Assembly (NCBI RefSeq): GCF_000712055.1 | Contig: NZ_JOOA01000002.1 | Location: 2,950,001-3,014,000 of the forward strand | DNA length: 64,000 bases | Direction of reading: 5' to 3' | Origin: Ruminococcus sp. HUN007 | GTDB taxonomy: Bacteria; Bacillota; Clostridia; Oscillospirales; Ruminococcaceae | Part shown: one piece after another, positions 33,454-42,890 of the stretch | Layout: every line of letters begins with the position of its first letter | Numbering within the stretch: the first letter of the stretch is position 1 | Made by a program: the position numbers and the translations under genes | The notes under the pieces: model-generated | What the model was told of the DNA's origin: nothing | The model's input: the letters and a program-made list of their open reading frames with translations, nothing else | Databases searched by the model: none

Positions 33454-33900
33454 ATGAACTTTATTGAGACTCTCAAAAATTATTTTTTACCGCCCGAAGG
33501 CGATGAAGAGGTTTATCAGCCGGAACAGGCAAAGCCTGAGGCACCGACATATCAGCCGCCGGTACCTGACAGCATCGAAACTCCGGACGAGAAGAGAAAC
33601 AAGGTAGTAAACATCCAGGCAACAGCACAGCTTCAGGTAGTGCTCGTAAAGCCGGAAGTGTTTACAGATGCAAAGGCTATTGCTGACCATCTTATCGCCA
33701 AGAAGACAGTTGTTCTTAACCTTGAAACTGCTTCTGCTGAAAACAAGAGAAGAATCATAGATTTTCTTGTAGGTGTTGCTTATGCTAACGGCGGAAGCCT
33801 TAAACCTGTAGCAAATCTTACTTATATAATCACTCCTTACAATGTGGGATTCCAGGGCGAGGAACTCGTAGGCGAACTGGAAAATACAGGTATGATCTGA
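33454..33900 (+). CDS. sepF: Cell division protein SepF
   Basis: A 148-residue protein that tethers FtsZ to the membrane and shapes the septum. The N terminus MNFIETLKNYFLPP is the amphipathic membrane anchor. A Pro/Glu-rich linker leads to the SepF core (~50-140): VVLVKPEVFTDAKAIADHL, TVVLNLETASAENKRRIIDF and GSLKPVANLTYIITP. GAGGAAAGG precedes the ATG. The preceding ~100 bases hold a CTCTtTATCA/TGATAgAG hairpin. divIVA is 40 bases downstream. Confidence 0.95.
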   Translation: MNFIETLKNYFLPPEGDEEVYQPEQAKPEAPTYQPPVPDSIETPDEKRNKVVNIQATAQLQVVLVKPEVFTDAKAIADHLIAKKTVVLNLETASAENKRRIIDFLVGVAYANGGSLKPVANLTYIITPYNVGFQGEELVGELENTGMI

Positions 33901-33940
33901 TCGGTATATCCGTGATATTTTTATCAAGAGGTGAATTAAC

Positions 33941-34756
33941 GTGATTAAAGCCAAAGACATTAACAGTCAGAGATTTGAAAAAGCAGCCTTCGGCTACAAG
34001 CAGGAGGACGTTGATACATTTCTCTCTGAAATAGCAGCTGACTATGCACAGCTCATGAGAGACAATGAAGATATAAATGCAAAGCTTCAGGTTCTTGCTG
34101 ATAAGGTAAGGGAATACAGAAAGGACGAGGAAGCAGTAAAGGATGCACTTCTTATAGCTCAGAAGGAAGGCCACCGCGTTGTAAGTGAAGCTCAGGAAAG
34201 AGCTGATGAACTTCTCAGAAACGCCAAGCTTGAAAGCGACAGAATGGTAAACGAAGCTACATCCGATACAAAGAAAGCTATTGAAGAAGTAAAGGACGAA
34301 CTCAAGAGAGAGCAGAAGAATCTTGCTTATCTTCAGAAGCAGGTATCTGCATTCAAGAAAAATCTTTTTGATGTATACAAGTCCCATCTTGAAATGATCT
34401 CATCACTTCCGCAGTCAGATGACGAGGATGAGGATGATGATGATTCATACACAGCAGATGAACCAAAGACAACTATCATGGAAACAGCCCGTGATATCCT
34501 TACTGAAACAGCTGCAGTTATGGAAGCAGCTGCAAAGGAACAGACAGGCCACATTCCGGCTCATACCGGTTCAGCTGTTTCTAACACAGGATCGATCCCT
34601 GTACATACCGGATCAATCCCTGTACAGACTTCAGCAAATGCTGAAAAGCATGAAGACGGCGAAAAGCCTGATCCGTTCAGGACACAGTCTATCCCGATAA
34701 TCGGGGAAAGCAAGTACTCCGAGCTTCAGTTCGGTCAGCAGAACAACAATAAGTAA
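33941..34756 (+). CDS. divIVA: DivIVA family protein with acidic and repeat-bearing tail
   Basis: A 271-residue polar and septal scaffold. The N-terminal membrane-binding motif is MIKAKDINSQRFEKAAFGYK with EDVDTFL following. Coiled coils cover ~30-150. A Glu/Asp run (DDEDEDDDD, ~165) and a tail with repeated HTGSIP-type units (~210-235) follow; these extend past a typical DivIVA. The start is GTG at 33941 with AGAGGTGA. It recruits division and wall-synthesis factors at curved membrane. The short tail repeats probably form a flexible partner-binding segment. Confidence 0.93.
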   Translation: MIKAKDINSQRFEKAAFGYKQEDVDTFLSEIAADYAQLMRDNEDINAKLQVLADKVREYRKDEEAVKDALLIAQKEGHRVVSEAQERADELLRNAKLESDRMVNEATSDTKKAIEEVKDELKREQKNLAYLQKQVSAFKKNLFDVYKSHLEMISSLPQSDDEDEDDDDSYTADEPKTTIMETARDILTETAAVMEAAAKEQTGHIPAHTGSAVSNTGSIPVHTGSIPVQTSANAEKHEDGEKPDPFRTQSIPIIGESKYSELQFGQQNNNK

Positions 34757-34781
34757 ATAATGCAAAGGAAGATAGATAATA

Positions 34782-37598
34782 ATGGCTCAGGATTATAACA
34801 ATACTCTGAACTTACCAAAGACAGACTTCCCTATGAGAGGAAACCTGCCGACAAAGGAACCTGAAACACTGAAGAAGTGGGAATCAGAAAGACTTTACTA
34901 CAAGATGATCGAAAAGAACAAGGGCAAGCCTTCCTTTATTCTTCACGATGGCCCTCCGTATGCAAACGGTGAGATCCATCTCGGTCATGCACTCAATAAG
35001 TCTCTCAAGGATTTCATTGTCAAGTACAAGAATATGAGCGGATTCTGTGCACCGTATGTACCTGGCTGGGATACTCACGGACTTCCTATTGAACTTAAGG
35101 CAATGAAGACTATCGGTGTAAAGGACGGCGCTGTTCCGCCGACAGAACTGAGAAAGCACTGCCGTGAATATGCTATGACACAGGTCGCTAACCAGATGAA
35201 GGGCTTCAAGAGACTCGGCTCACTCGGCGACTATGATTATCCGTATCTTACACTCCGTCCTGAGTATGAGGCAAAGCAGGTCGAAGTATTCGGCTCGATG
35301 GTAAAGAAGGGCTATATGTACAAGGGCCTGAAGCCGGTTTACTGGTGCCCTGACTGTAAAACAGCTCTTGCTGAAGCAGAGATCGAATATTCAAACGATC
35401 CGTGCCATTCTATCTACGTAAAATTCAATGTTACAGATGACAAGGGACTTTTCACTGCAATGGGTCTCGATCTTTCAAAGGTGTTTTTCGTTATCTGGAC
35501 AACAACAACATGGACAATTCCGGGCAACCTCGCTGTCTGCCTCGGACCTGACTACAACTATACTCTCGTTCACGTTGGTGACGAATACTACGTAATGGCT
35601 GAAGAACTTGTTAATGTAACAATGGAAGCTGCAGGCATTACTGAATATGAGACCAAGGGTCTCTTCAGAGGTTCTGAACTTGAACACATCAAGACAAAGC
35701 ACCCTCTCTATGACAGACTTTCACCTGTTATCGTAGGCGACCACGTAACTCTCGAAAGCGGTACAGGATGCGTTCATACAGCTCCTGGCTACGGCGTTGA
35801 GGACTTTGAAGTATGCAAGAAGTACGATGACATCGGCATACTCGTATGCGTTGACGCAAACGGTAAACAGACTGCTGAAGCCGGCGAATTTGAAGGCCTC
35901 GATACAGATGAAGCAAACAAGGCTATCGCAAAGAAACTTGAAGAAAACGGTGCTCTTCTTGCAATGCAGAAGATCGTCCACCAGTATCCTCACTGCTGGA
36001 GATGTAACAGCCCGATCATCTACCGTGCTACAGAACAGTGGTTCTGCTCAGTAAAAGGATTCAAGGATGAAGCTGTTAAGGCTATCGAAGGCGTAAAGTG
36101 GATCCCTGCATGGGGCGAAGACAGAATCAAGGGCATGGTACGCGACAGAAGCGACTGGTGTATCTCACGTCAGAGAACATGGGGCGTTCCGATACCTGTT
36201 GTTTACTGTAAAGACTGCGGCAAGCCGATTTGCAATGATGAAACTGTAAGTGCGATTGCTGATCTTTTCCGTAAGGAAGGCAGCGATTCATGGTGGACAA
36301 AGGATACATCAGAATTTATTCCTGCCAGTGTAAAGTGTGAATGCGGATGCAGCGAATTCACTAAGGAATATGACATCATGGACGTATGGTTCGACAGTGG
36401 TGTTTCACATACTTCTGTAATGGAAGGCAGCGATTTCCCAAGCCTTTCATGGCCGGCTGACCTCTATCTTGAAGGTGCTGACCAGTACAGAGGCTGGTTC
36501 CAGTCATCACTCCTTACATCTGTTGTATACAAGGGCGCTTCACCATACAAGGCTGTCTGCACACACGGCTGGGTAGTTGACGGCGAAGGCAAGGCAATGC
36601 ACAAGTCTCTCGGCAACGGTATCGATCCAAGCGAGATCACAGACCAGTACGGTGCTGATATCCTCAGAATCTGGGCTGCTTCTTCAGACTACCACAGTGA
36701 TATCAGAATTTCACAGAACATCATCAAGCAGCTTTCTGAAGCTTACAAGAAGATCAGAAACACTGCAAGATTTATACTCGGTAACCTTGGCAACGGCGCA
36801 GGCTTCGATCCTGAAAAGGACTGCGTATCTGACGATCAGCTCACAGAACTCGACAAGTGGGCACTCGTTCGTCTCGATGCACTCATCGACAAGGTAAACG
36901 AAGGATACAACGCATATGATTTCCACATTGCGTTCCACGCTATCCACAACTTCTGCGTAACAGACATGTCAAACTTCTACCTTGACATCATCAAGGACAG
37001 ACTCTACTGTGAAAAGGAAGACTCTGTTAAGAGACGTGCTGCACAGACTGCAATGTACCGTATTCTCAGTGCAGTTGCAAGACTTGCAGCTCCTATCATC
37101 TCATTCACTGCTGAAGAGATCTGGACTTACATGCCGCACACTTCATCAGACGACAGGGAAAGCGTTTTCCTTAACCAGATGCCTGAAAAGAGCAGCATCT
37201 CCGTTGATGCAGCTTTCGAGGAAAAGTGGGCGCTCATCTATGATCTCCGCCAGTCAGTAAACAAGGCTCTTGAAATAAAGCGTAATGACAAGATCATCGG
37301 CAAGTCACTTGAAGCTGAAATAGATCTTTACTGCGGCAAGTCATATGACAAGGTAAGTCAGATTGCTGGTGAACTCGCTGAAATATTTATTGTTTCAGGC
37401 GTTAAGGCATTTGCAGAAGGTAAGGGCGAATTTGATGCCGAAGCTCTCGGGGCAGCAGGCAGCGCAGCTGAAATTACTGTAACAGTAAGCAAGGCATCGG
37501 GTGACAAGTGTGAACGATGCTGGACATACTCTGAAACAGTCGGAAAGGATTCAGCACATCCTACACTCTGTGCACGCTGTGCATCAGTTGTAAAATAA
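34782..37598 (+). CDS. ileS: Isoleucyl-tRNA synthetase
   Basis: A 938-residue class I synthetase. The HIGH-type motif is ANGEIHLGHALNKS and the KMSKS-type motif is EGKAMHKSLGNG. The editing domain has TTTTWTIPGNLAV, and the C-terminal zinc ribbon is CERCWTY with CARC. The length fits the bacterial form. It lies 25 bases after divIVA and upstream of lspA, which is standard. I saw no T-box leader; the gene seems to be read from the upstream operon. Confidence 0.97.
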   Translation: MAQDYNNTLNLPKTDFPMRGNLPTKEPETLKKWESERLYYKMIEKNKGKPSFILHDGPPYANGEIHLGHALNKSLKDFIVKYKNMSGFCAPYVPGWDTHGLPIELKAMKTIGVKDGAVPPTELRKHCREYAMTQVANQMKGFKRLGSLGDYDYPYLTLRPEYEAKQVEVFGSMVKKGYMYKGLKPVYWCPDCKTALAEAEIEYSNDPCHSIYVKFNVTDDKGLFTAMGLDLSKVFFVIWTTTTWTIPGNLAVCLGPDYNYTLVHVGDEYYVMAEELVNVTMEAAGITEYETKGLFRGSELEHIKTKHPLYDRLSPVIVGDHVTLESGTGCVHTAPGYGVEDFEVCKKYDDIGILVCVDANGKQTAEAGEFEGLDTDEANKAIAKKLEENGALLAMQKIVHQYPHCWRCNSPIIYRATEQWFCSVKGFKDEAVKAIEGVKWIPAWGEDRIKGMVRDRSDWCISRQRTWGVPIPVVYCKDCGKPICNDETVSAIADLFRKEGSDSWWTKDTSEFIPASVKCECGCSEFTKEYDIMDVWFDSGVSHTSVMEGSDFPSLSWPADLYLEGADQYRGWFQSSLLTSVVYKGASPYKAVCTHGWVVDGEGKAMHKSLGNGIDPSEITDQYGADILRIWAASSDYHSDIRISQNIIKQLSEAYKKIRNTARFILGNLGNGAGFDPEKDCVSDDQLTELDKWALVRLDALIDKVNEGYNAYDFHIAFHAIHNFCVTDMSNFYLDIIKDRLYCEKEDSVKRRAAQTAMYRILSAVARLAAPIISFTAEEIWTYMPHTSSDDRESVFLNQMPEKSSISVDAAFEEKWALIYDLRQSVNKALEIKRNDKIIGKSLEAEIDLYCGKSYDKVSQIAGELAEIFIVSGVKAFAEGKGEFDAEALGAAGSAAEITVTVSKASGDKCERCWTYSETVGKDSAHPTLCARCASVVK

Positions 37599-37669
37599 AT
37601 AAATCAGACGAAGCTTGTCGTTTTAATGAACAATTGGAGCGGCAGGCTCGTTTTTGTAACGGGGAATAA

Positions 37670-38176
37670 ATGATGATAATTATCATGATCGTTATTGCAG
37701 CCGTGCTTGTGGCATCAGATCAGCTGATTAAGGTGTGGGCTGTAAATGAACTTTCGGGAGGCATTTCGAAACAGTTCATAAAATTCGGCGACAGCGAGAT
37801 AGTCAATCTCACTTATACGGAAAATACCGGAGCCGCTTTCAGCATTATGAGCGGCAAACAGTGGTTCACGATCGGATTCGCAGCACTTGCGCTTATACTG
37901 TTTGCGGTGTATGTGATAAAGAACTATAAGAATTCCCGTCCGGCTATGATACTGTCTGCAGTTGTCATTAGCGGAGGCATAGGAAATCTTATTGACAGAA
38001 TACGTATCGGATATGTAGTCGACTACATCGAGGTAAGACTGTTCAGATTTGCTATTTTCAATTTCGCGGACATATGTGTAACAGTCGGCATATTTCTTCT
38101 TGCTCTGTATATTCTTTTCTTTTACAGGCCGGCAGGTAAAGAACCGTCTGTTCCGGCGGAGGTGCACATTAAATGA
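37670..38176 (+). CDS. lspA: Lipoprotein signal peptidase
   Basis: A 168-residue aspartic protease with four membrane helices that removes signal peptides from prolipoproteins. SDQLIKVWAV, NTGAAFSIMSG, GNLIDRIRIGYVVDYI and FAIFNFADICV match the family and supply the two catalytic Asp. GGGGAA precedes the ATG. Its stop overlaps the rluD start as ATGA, so the two are coupled. Confidence 0.95.
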   Translation: MMIIIMIVIAAVLVASDQLIKVWAVNELSGGISKQFIKFGDSEIVNLTYTENTGAAFSIMSGKQWFTIGFAALALILFAVYVIKNYKNSRPAMILSAVVISGGIGNLIDRIRIGYVVDYIEVRLFRFAIFNFADICVTVGIFLLALYILFFYRPAGKEPSVPAEVHIK

Positions 38177-39090
38177 GTGCGGAAACACTGACCAGTGTTG
38201 TGCCGGATTCTGATGCTTCATCGAGGATAGACAAATACATTTCAGAAAATTTTCCGGATGTTACAAGAAGTGCGGCACAGAAGCTTATCGCTGACGGATG
38301 CGTCACCGTAAACGGCAGGACAGTATCAAAAAACTACAGGACAGCTGCGGGTGACGAGATCTCGGTCGATATGCCGGAACCGCAGGAGCTTTCTGTAGAA
38401 CCGGAAAATATTCCTGTGGACATTGTCTACGAGGATGACGACCTTCTTGTTGTAAACAAACCGAAAGGAATGGTTGTCCATCCGGCGGCAGGGCACTGCA
38501 GCGGAACGCTTGTCAATGCTCTTATGTATCACTGCCGCGGCAGACTTTCTTCGATAAACGGAGTTGTCCGTCCTGGAATAGTTCATCGGATTGACAAGAA
38601 TACCAGCGGCCTTCTGATAGTCGCCAAGACTGACAGGGCACATCAGGGTCTGGCCGAACAGATAAAGGAACACTCCTTTACAAGGGAGTATGAAGCTGTT
38701 GTCTGCGGCAGACTTAAGGAAACCGAAGGTACGATAAACGCACCTATAGGCAGACACAGCACTGACAGAAAGAAAATGTGCGTAACACAGACAGGATCAA
38801 AGCATGCAGTCACGCACTATACTGTTCTGGAACAGTATAACAGGTATGCTTATGTAAAGTTAAGACTTGAAACGGGCAGAACTCACCAGATACGAGTTCA
38901 CATGAAATACATAGGTCATCCGGTATTCGGTGATGATGTATACGGAACACCACAGAAGGGAATCGAAGGCCAGTGTCTTCACGCCAGAAAGATCGGGTTT
39001 GTTCACCCGTGCACCGGCGAGTACATGGAATTTGAAAGCCCGCTTCCGGAATACTTTACCGAGGTACTTGACAAGATAAAAAATATTTAA
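38173..39090 (+). CDS. rluD: RluA-family 23S rRNA pseudouridine synthase
   Basis: A 305-residue enzyme. An N-terminal S4 RNA-binding domain (RIDKYISENFPDVTRSAAQK) precedes the catalytic domain, whose Asp lies in HRIDKNTSGLLIVAK. RTHQIRVHMKYIGHPVFGD is also typical. The RluD/YlyB assignment rests on the lspA neighbourhood; the exact rRNA site is inferred. A transketolase pair follows after 21 bases. Confidence 0.9.
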   Translation: MSAETLTSVVPDSDASSRIDKYISENFPDVTRSAAQKLIADGCVTVNGRTVSKNYRTAAGDEISVDMPEPQELSVEPENIPVDIVYEDDDLLVVNKPKGMVVHPAAGHCSGTLVNALMYHCRGRLSSINGVVRPGIVHRIDKNTSGLLIVAKTDRAHQGLAEQIKEHSFTREYEAVVCGRLKETEGTINAPIGRHSTDRKKMCVTQTGSKHAVTHYTVLEQYNRYAYVKLRLETGRTHQIRVHMKYIGHPVFGDDVYGTPQKGIEGQCLHARKIGFVHPCTGEYMEFESPLPEYFTEVLDKIKNI

Positions 39091-39111
39091 ATCTACGGAG
39101 GAGATACTTTT

Positions 39112-39951
39112 ATGGACTCTACAATCAAAAAGCAGCTTGAGATGACAGCCGTAAACGTAAGAATGGGCATTATCGAAGGTACATTCAATGCAAAGTCCGG
39201 TCATCCGGGCGGATCACTTTCGATAGCTGATCTTCTTACTTATCTTTACAGCGTAAAGATGAATGTGAATCCAGCAGATCCTGACATGAAGGAAAGAGAC
39301 AGACTCGTGCTTTCAAAGGGACACACAGCACCGGCACTTTATTCAGTTCTTGCTGAAAAAGGCTTCTTCCCTAAGGAGGAACTCAAGTCTTTAAGACACA
39401 TCGGAGCACTTCTTCAGGGCCATCCGTGTATCCACATTCCTGGCGTTGACATGAGCAGCGGCTCACTCGGACAGGGCATCTCAGTTGCATGCGGTATGGC
39501 TCTTGCAGGCAAGATCGACAATGCTGACTACAAGGTATACACTATCCTCGGAGACGGCGAATGCGAAGAAGGTCAGGTGTGGGAAGCAGCTATGTTCGCT
39601 GCACACTATAAGCTCGACAATCTTGTAGCAATAGTTGACAACAACGGTCTCCAGATCGACGGCAAAATTACAGAAGTATGTTCTCCTGAACCGATCACAG
39701 ATAAATTCGCAGCTTTCGGCTGGCACGTAATAACAATGGATGCCCACGATTTTGATTCTATCGAAAAGGCTTTTGACGAAGCTGAAAAGATCTCAGGCAA
39801 GCCTGTAGCTATCATTCAGAAGAGCGTTAAGGGCAAGGGCGTTTCATTCATGGAAGACAAGGTTTCATGGCACGGTACAGCACCTAACAAGGAACAGTAC
39901 GATCAGGCAATGGCAGAACTTACTGCACGCCTCGAAGAACTTAAGAAATAA
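39112..39951 (+). CDS. Transketolase, N-terminal subunit
   Basis: A 279-residue subunit holding the thiamine diphosphate pyrophosphate-binding half. SGHPGGSLSIADLLTYLY, LGQGISVACGMALAGK and the GDGECEEGQVWEA ThDP motif are visible. Together with the next gene it interconverts C5 and C7 sugar phosphates in the pentose phosphate pathway. GGAGGAG precedes the ATG. Split transketolases are common in Clostridia. Confidence 0.93.
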   Translation: MDSTIKKQLEMTAVNVRMGIIEGTFNAKSGHPGGSLSIADLLTYLYSVKMNVNPADPDMKERDRLVLSKGHTAPALYSVLAEKGFFPKEELKSLRHIGALLQGHPCIHIPGVDMSSGSLGQGISVACGMALAGKIDNADYKVYTILGDGECEEGQVWEAAMFAAHYKLDNLVAIVDNNGLQIDGKITEVCSPEPITDKFAAFGWHVITMDAHDFDSIEKAFDEAEKISGKPVAIIQKSVKGKGVSFMEDKVSWHGTAPNKEQYDQAMAELTARLEELKK

Positions 39952-39969
39952 GGACAGGAGAGTTTTATT

Positions 39970-40920
39970 ATGGCAGATGTAATAAAGATCGCTACACGTG
40001 AAAGCTACGGCGAAGCACTTAAGGAAATTGCAGCAGAATGCGACAAACTCGTAGTTTTAGACGCTGACCTTGCTGAAGCTACAAAAACAGTAAAGTTCAA
40101 GAAGGAATATCCTGAAAGATTTTTTGACTGCGGTATCGCAGAAGCAGATATGATGGGTGTTGCAGCAGGTCTTGCAGCATCAGGCAAGATCCCGTTTGCA
40201 AGCAGCTTTGCAATGTTTGCAGCAGGACGTGCTTTTGAAATTGTAAGAAACTCTATCGGCTATCCTCACCTCAACGTAAAGATCGGTGCTACACATGCCG
40301 GTATTTCAGTAGGTGAAGACGGCGCTACTCACCAGTGCAACGAAGACATCGCACTCATGAGAACAATTCCGGGCATGGTTATCATCAACCCTGCAGACGG
40401 TGTTGAAGCAAAGGCTGCTGTTAAGGCTGCTGTTGAATACGTTGGTCCTGTTTACCTCCGTTTCGGAAGACTTGCTACACCGATCTTCAATGACGAAGCT
40501 ACATACAAGTTCGAGATCGGCAAGGGTATCGAACTTAAGGACGGCAAGGACGTTACTATCGTTGCTACAGGTCTCATGGTAAATGAAGCAGTTGAAGCTG
40601 CCAAGCTCCTCGAAGCTGACGGCATCAGCGCAAGAGTTATCAACATCCACACGATCAAGCCTATCGACAAGGACATTATCCTCAAGGCTGCTAAGGAAAC
40701 AGGCCTCATCATCACAGCTGAAGAACACAGCATAATCGGCGGCCTCGGCTCAGCAGTTGCAGAAACAGTAGCTGAAGAGTGCCCTGTACCTGTTGTAAGA
40801 ATCGGCGTAAACGACGAATTCGGCCACAGCGGCCCTGCAGCAGACCTCCTCAGGGAATTCGGCCTCTGCAAGGAAAACATCGTTGCAAAGACAAAGGAAG
40901 CTGTAAAGAAGTTTAAATAA
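39970..40920 (+). CDS. Transketolase, C-terminal subunit
   Basis: A 316-residue partner of the previous gene with the pyrimidine-binding and C-terminal domains. FFDCGIAEADMMGVAAGLA carries the Glu that activates ThDP. HAGISVGEDGATHQCNEDIA and PVYLRFGR also match. ACAGGAG precedes the ATG, 18 bases after the first subunit. A repeat copy and a terminator follow. Confidence 0.93.
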   Translation: MADVIKIATRESYGEALKEIAAECDKLVVLDADLAEATKTVKFKKEYPERFFDCGIAEADMMGVAAGLAASGKIPFASSFAMFAAGRAFEIVRNSIGYPHLNVKIGATHAGISVGEDGATHQCNEDIALMRTIPGMVIINPADGVEAKAAVKAAVEYVGPVYLRFGRLATPIFNDEATYKFEIGKGIELKDGKDVTIVATGLMVNEAVEAAKLLEADGISARVINIHTIKPIDKDIILKAAKETGLIITAEEHSIIGGLGSAVAETVAEECPVPVVRIGVNDEFGHSGPAADLLREFGLCKENIVAKTKEAVKKFK

Positions 40921-40952
40921 TCGAATCTGATTAATTTCTGAGATCCGGAGGC

Positions 40953-40989
40953 ATCACCCGAAATTGGTGGTGCCTTCGGCACTAATTAT
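40953..40989 (+). repeat. Dispersed ~40-bp repeat, copy 2
   Basis: ATCACCCGAAA, then TGGTGGTGCCTTCGGCAC and TAATTATA. It matches 23941-23981 with a small gap. It sits between the transketolase genes and their terminator. Confidence 0.55.
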
Positions 40990-40997
40990 AGTAACAT

Positions 40998-41033
40998 AAA
41001 AAGCTGTCGTGCATTAAAAACGACAGCTTTTTT
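40998..41033 (+). terminator. Terminator after the transketolase genes
   Basis: AAAAGCTGTCGT and ACGACAGCTTTTTT with a short loop. Confidence 0.85.
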
Positions 41034-41095
41034 CTGCATTTTGATATTGAATTTTGGCTGTGTATCAATTTAAACGAAAATTTAGTGAAAAACAC

Positions 41096-41124
41096 TTGCA
41101 GTTTTCACAAAAATATGGTACAAT
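41096..41124 (+). promoter_or_regulatory. Promoter of the ddl-like gene
   Basis: TTGCAG (41096-41101), a 17-nt spacer and TACAAT (41119-41124). Confidence 0.6.
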
Positions 41125-41179
41125 AAAATAATAAAAACGTCTAATGCAGGAAATTTACAAGAAACAAGGGGGGATGCAT

Positions 41180-42253
41180 GTGTCAAAATTAAGAATGGCC
41201 TTAATATTTGGCGGTGTTTCCAATGAATATGAAACCTCTCTTCTGGCAGCAGCATCTATTATAGATAATATCGATACAGAAGAATACGAGACGATTTGCA
41301 TAGGCATTACAAAAAAAGGAAGATGGCTCTACTATCCGGGAACCAGCGAGGATATACGAAATGATACCTGGTATGAAAATCCGGACTGTACGTCAGTAGT
41401 TATCTCACCTGATCCAAACAGAAAGGGAATCATAAAAATCGAGGACGGTGAAGTGTCTGTTCACCGTGTTGACGTTATTTTTCCGGTACTTTACGGCAAG
41501 AACGGCGAGGACGGTACAATAGCAGGATTTTTAAGAACTACCGGAATACCGTATGTGGGAAGCGACCTTATGGCATCTGCAGCCTGCATGGATAAGACTT
41601 ACACGAGAATGGTTCTCGGCTATAACGGATTCAAAACTTCAAACTGGAGAATGATGTCCCGAAACGATCTTCCGGATCTTGACGAGAAATGCAACGAATA
41701 CTGCGATGAACTTGAATTCCCGATAATTGTAAAGCCGGCAAACTTCGGCTCTTCAGCCGGAATAAGCATGGCGCATGATTTTGAATCGCTGAAATACGCA
41801 GTCAAGATGGCACTTACCCAGGACGAAAAGGTAGTTGTGGAAGAATTCGTTGAAGGCGAGGAACTTCAGGTAGCTGTCATCGGATATGACAATATCAACG
41901 TTTCAGCACCGGGCGAAGTAAGGATCGAACGTGAGGGAACAGACTTCAATTCAGACAGTGAAAAAGCTGAATATATAGTTCCGGCTGATCTTCCGGATTA
42001 TACTGCAGCACAGATAAGCGAAACAGCAGCTGATGTTTACAGGCTCATGGGCTGTTCAGGCATGGCACGAATCGATTTCTACCGTAATTACGAAGGCGAG
42101 ATAATCATAAGTCAGATCAATCCTGTACCGGAGATCTCACCGGACAGTATGTTTGTAAAACTGATGGAAGCTGAAGGATATACTTTTACCGAGCTTATCA
42201 GTCTGCTTCTTATCCAGGCAATCGATGATTATGACGGAAAGTCGGTGTGCTGA
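41180..42253 (+). CDS. Divergent D-alanine-D-alanine ligase family protein
   Basis: A ~357-residue ATP-grasp ligase. The N terminus MALIFGGVSNEYETSLLAA corresponds to the GGxSxEHxVS motif. PYVGSDLMASAACMDKTYTR, VKPANFGSSAGISMAH and VEEFVEGEEL fit the family. The usual DYEAKY omega-loop pattern is replaced by REGTDFNSDSEKAEYIVPAD, and the metal/active-site strand reads INPVPEIS where NTxPG is normal. It may be a Ddl paralog with altered substrate. GGGGGG at 41168-41173 suits a GTG start at 41180; ATGs at 41144 and 41174 are badly placed. Its stop overlaps the DUF1934 gene (TGATG). Confidence 0.75.
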   Translation: MSKLRMALIFGGVSNEYETSLLAAASIIDNIDTEEYETICIGITKKGRWLYYPGTSEDIRNDTWYENPDCTSVVISPDPNRKGIIKIEDGEVSVHRVDVIFPVLYGKNGEDGTIAGFLRTTGIPYVGSDLMASAACMDKTYTRMVLGYNGFKTSNWRMMSRNDLPDLDEKCNEYCDELEFPIIVKPANFGSSAGISMAHDFESLKYAVKMALTQDEKVVVEEFVEGEELQVAVIGYDNINVSAPGEVRIEREGTDFNSDSEKAEYIVPADLPDYTAAQISETAADVYRLMGCSGMARIDFYRNYEGEIIISQINPVPEISPDSMFVKLMEAEGYTFTELISLLLIQAIDDYDGKSVC

Positions 42254-42714
42254 TGGCAGAAAAGAAAAGCAAAAAGAAATTCGCTGTTCCTGCAATCATC
42301 ACAATGGTGTGCGTTCATGACGACGAGATAATGAACGATTCAGCAGATTTTGAACTTACGACCAAGGGTGTTTTTTCACGCGACGGTGACAGATTCAGCA
42401 TCAGCTATGAGGATTCGGAAGCTACAGGGTTTGAAAATTCAACTACGATAATAGAGGTTGAAGGAGCGGTAAACGCATCAGTAAGACGTGAAGGTGAGAC
42501 TCCGTCCGAACTTATACTTGAAACCGAAAAAAAGCACCACTGCCATTACGGCACTCCTTACGGAAATCTTATGCTCGGTGTCTACACCAAACTGATCGAC
42601 AACAGGCTCGGTGACAAAGGCGGAAAACTTGAACTGCGTTATGTTATCGATTCTAACGGTGCATTTGTTTCAGAAAACTGGATAAACCTTTCAGTTGAAC
42701 CTGAAAACGTGTAA
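42253..42714 (+). CDS. DUF1934 family protein (YwiB-like)
   Basis: A 153-residue beta-rich protein, probably a calycin-like barrel. FELTTKGVFSRDGDRFSISY, RREGETPSELILETEKKHHC and GNLMLGVYTKLIDNRLGDKG are family-like segments. It is translationally coupled to the ligase gene. The function of DUF1934 is not established. A weak TACAAT box for the next gene lies past its end, near 42795. Confidence 0.8.
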   Translation: MAEKKSKKKFAVPAIITMVCVHDDEIMNDSADFELTTKGVFSRDGDRFSISYEDSEATGFENSTTIIEVEGAVNASVRREGETPSELILETEKKHHCHYGTPYGNLMLGVYTKLIDNRLGDKGGKLELRYVIDSNGAFVSENWINLSVEPENV

Positions 42715-42890
42715 CGCTTGTGAAAAATACACAAAAAACAAGAAAAACCGCAGAATTGTTAATAGTTTGTTCACATTTGCAATCCAAAAATGTGGTACAA
42801 TCGGAATAAGCGGTTTGAATAAAAACCGAAAATTGTAATTTTGAAAATAAGATCATAATCAATACAATAAAATCAGAAAGGAATAATGTT

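Noticed and set aside
34757..34781. T-box riboswitch before ileS
   Set aside because: Only 25 bases separate divIVA and ileS, too short for a T-box. The lysS leader is also too short.
41180..42253. Vancomycin-resistance ligase (vanG-like)
   Set aside because: No vanRS, vanT, vanXY or racemase gene nearby; the divergence alone does not show D-Ser or D-Lac use.
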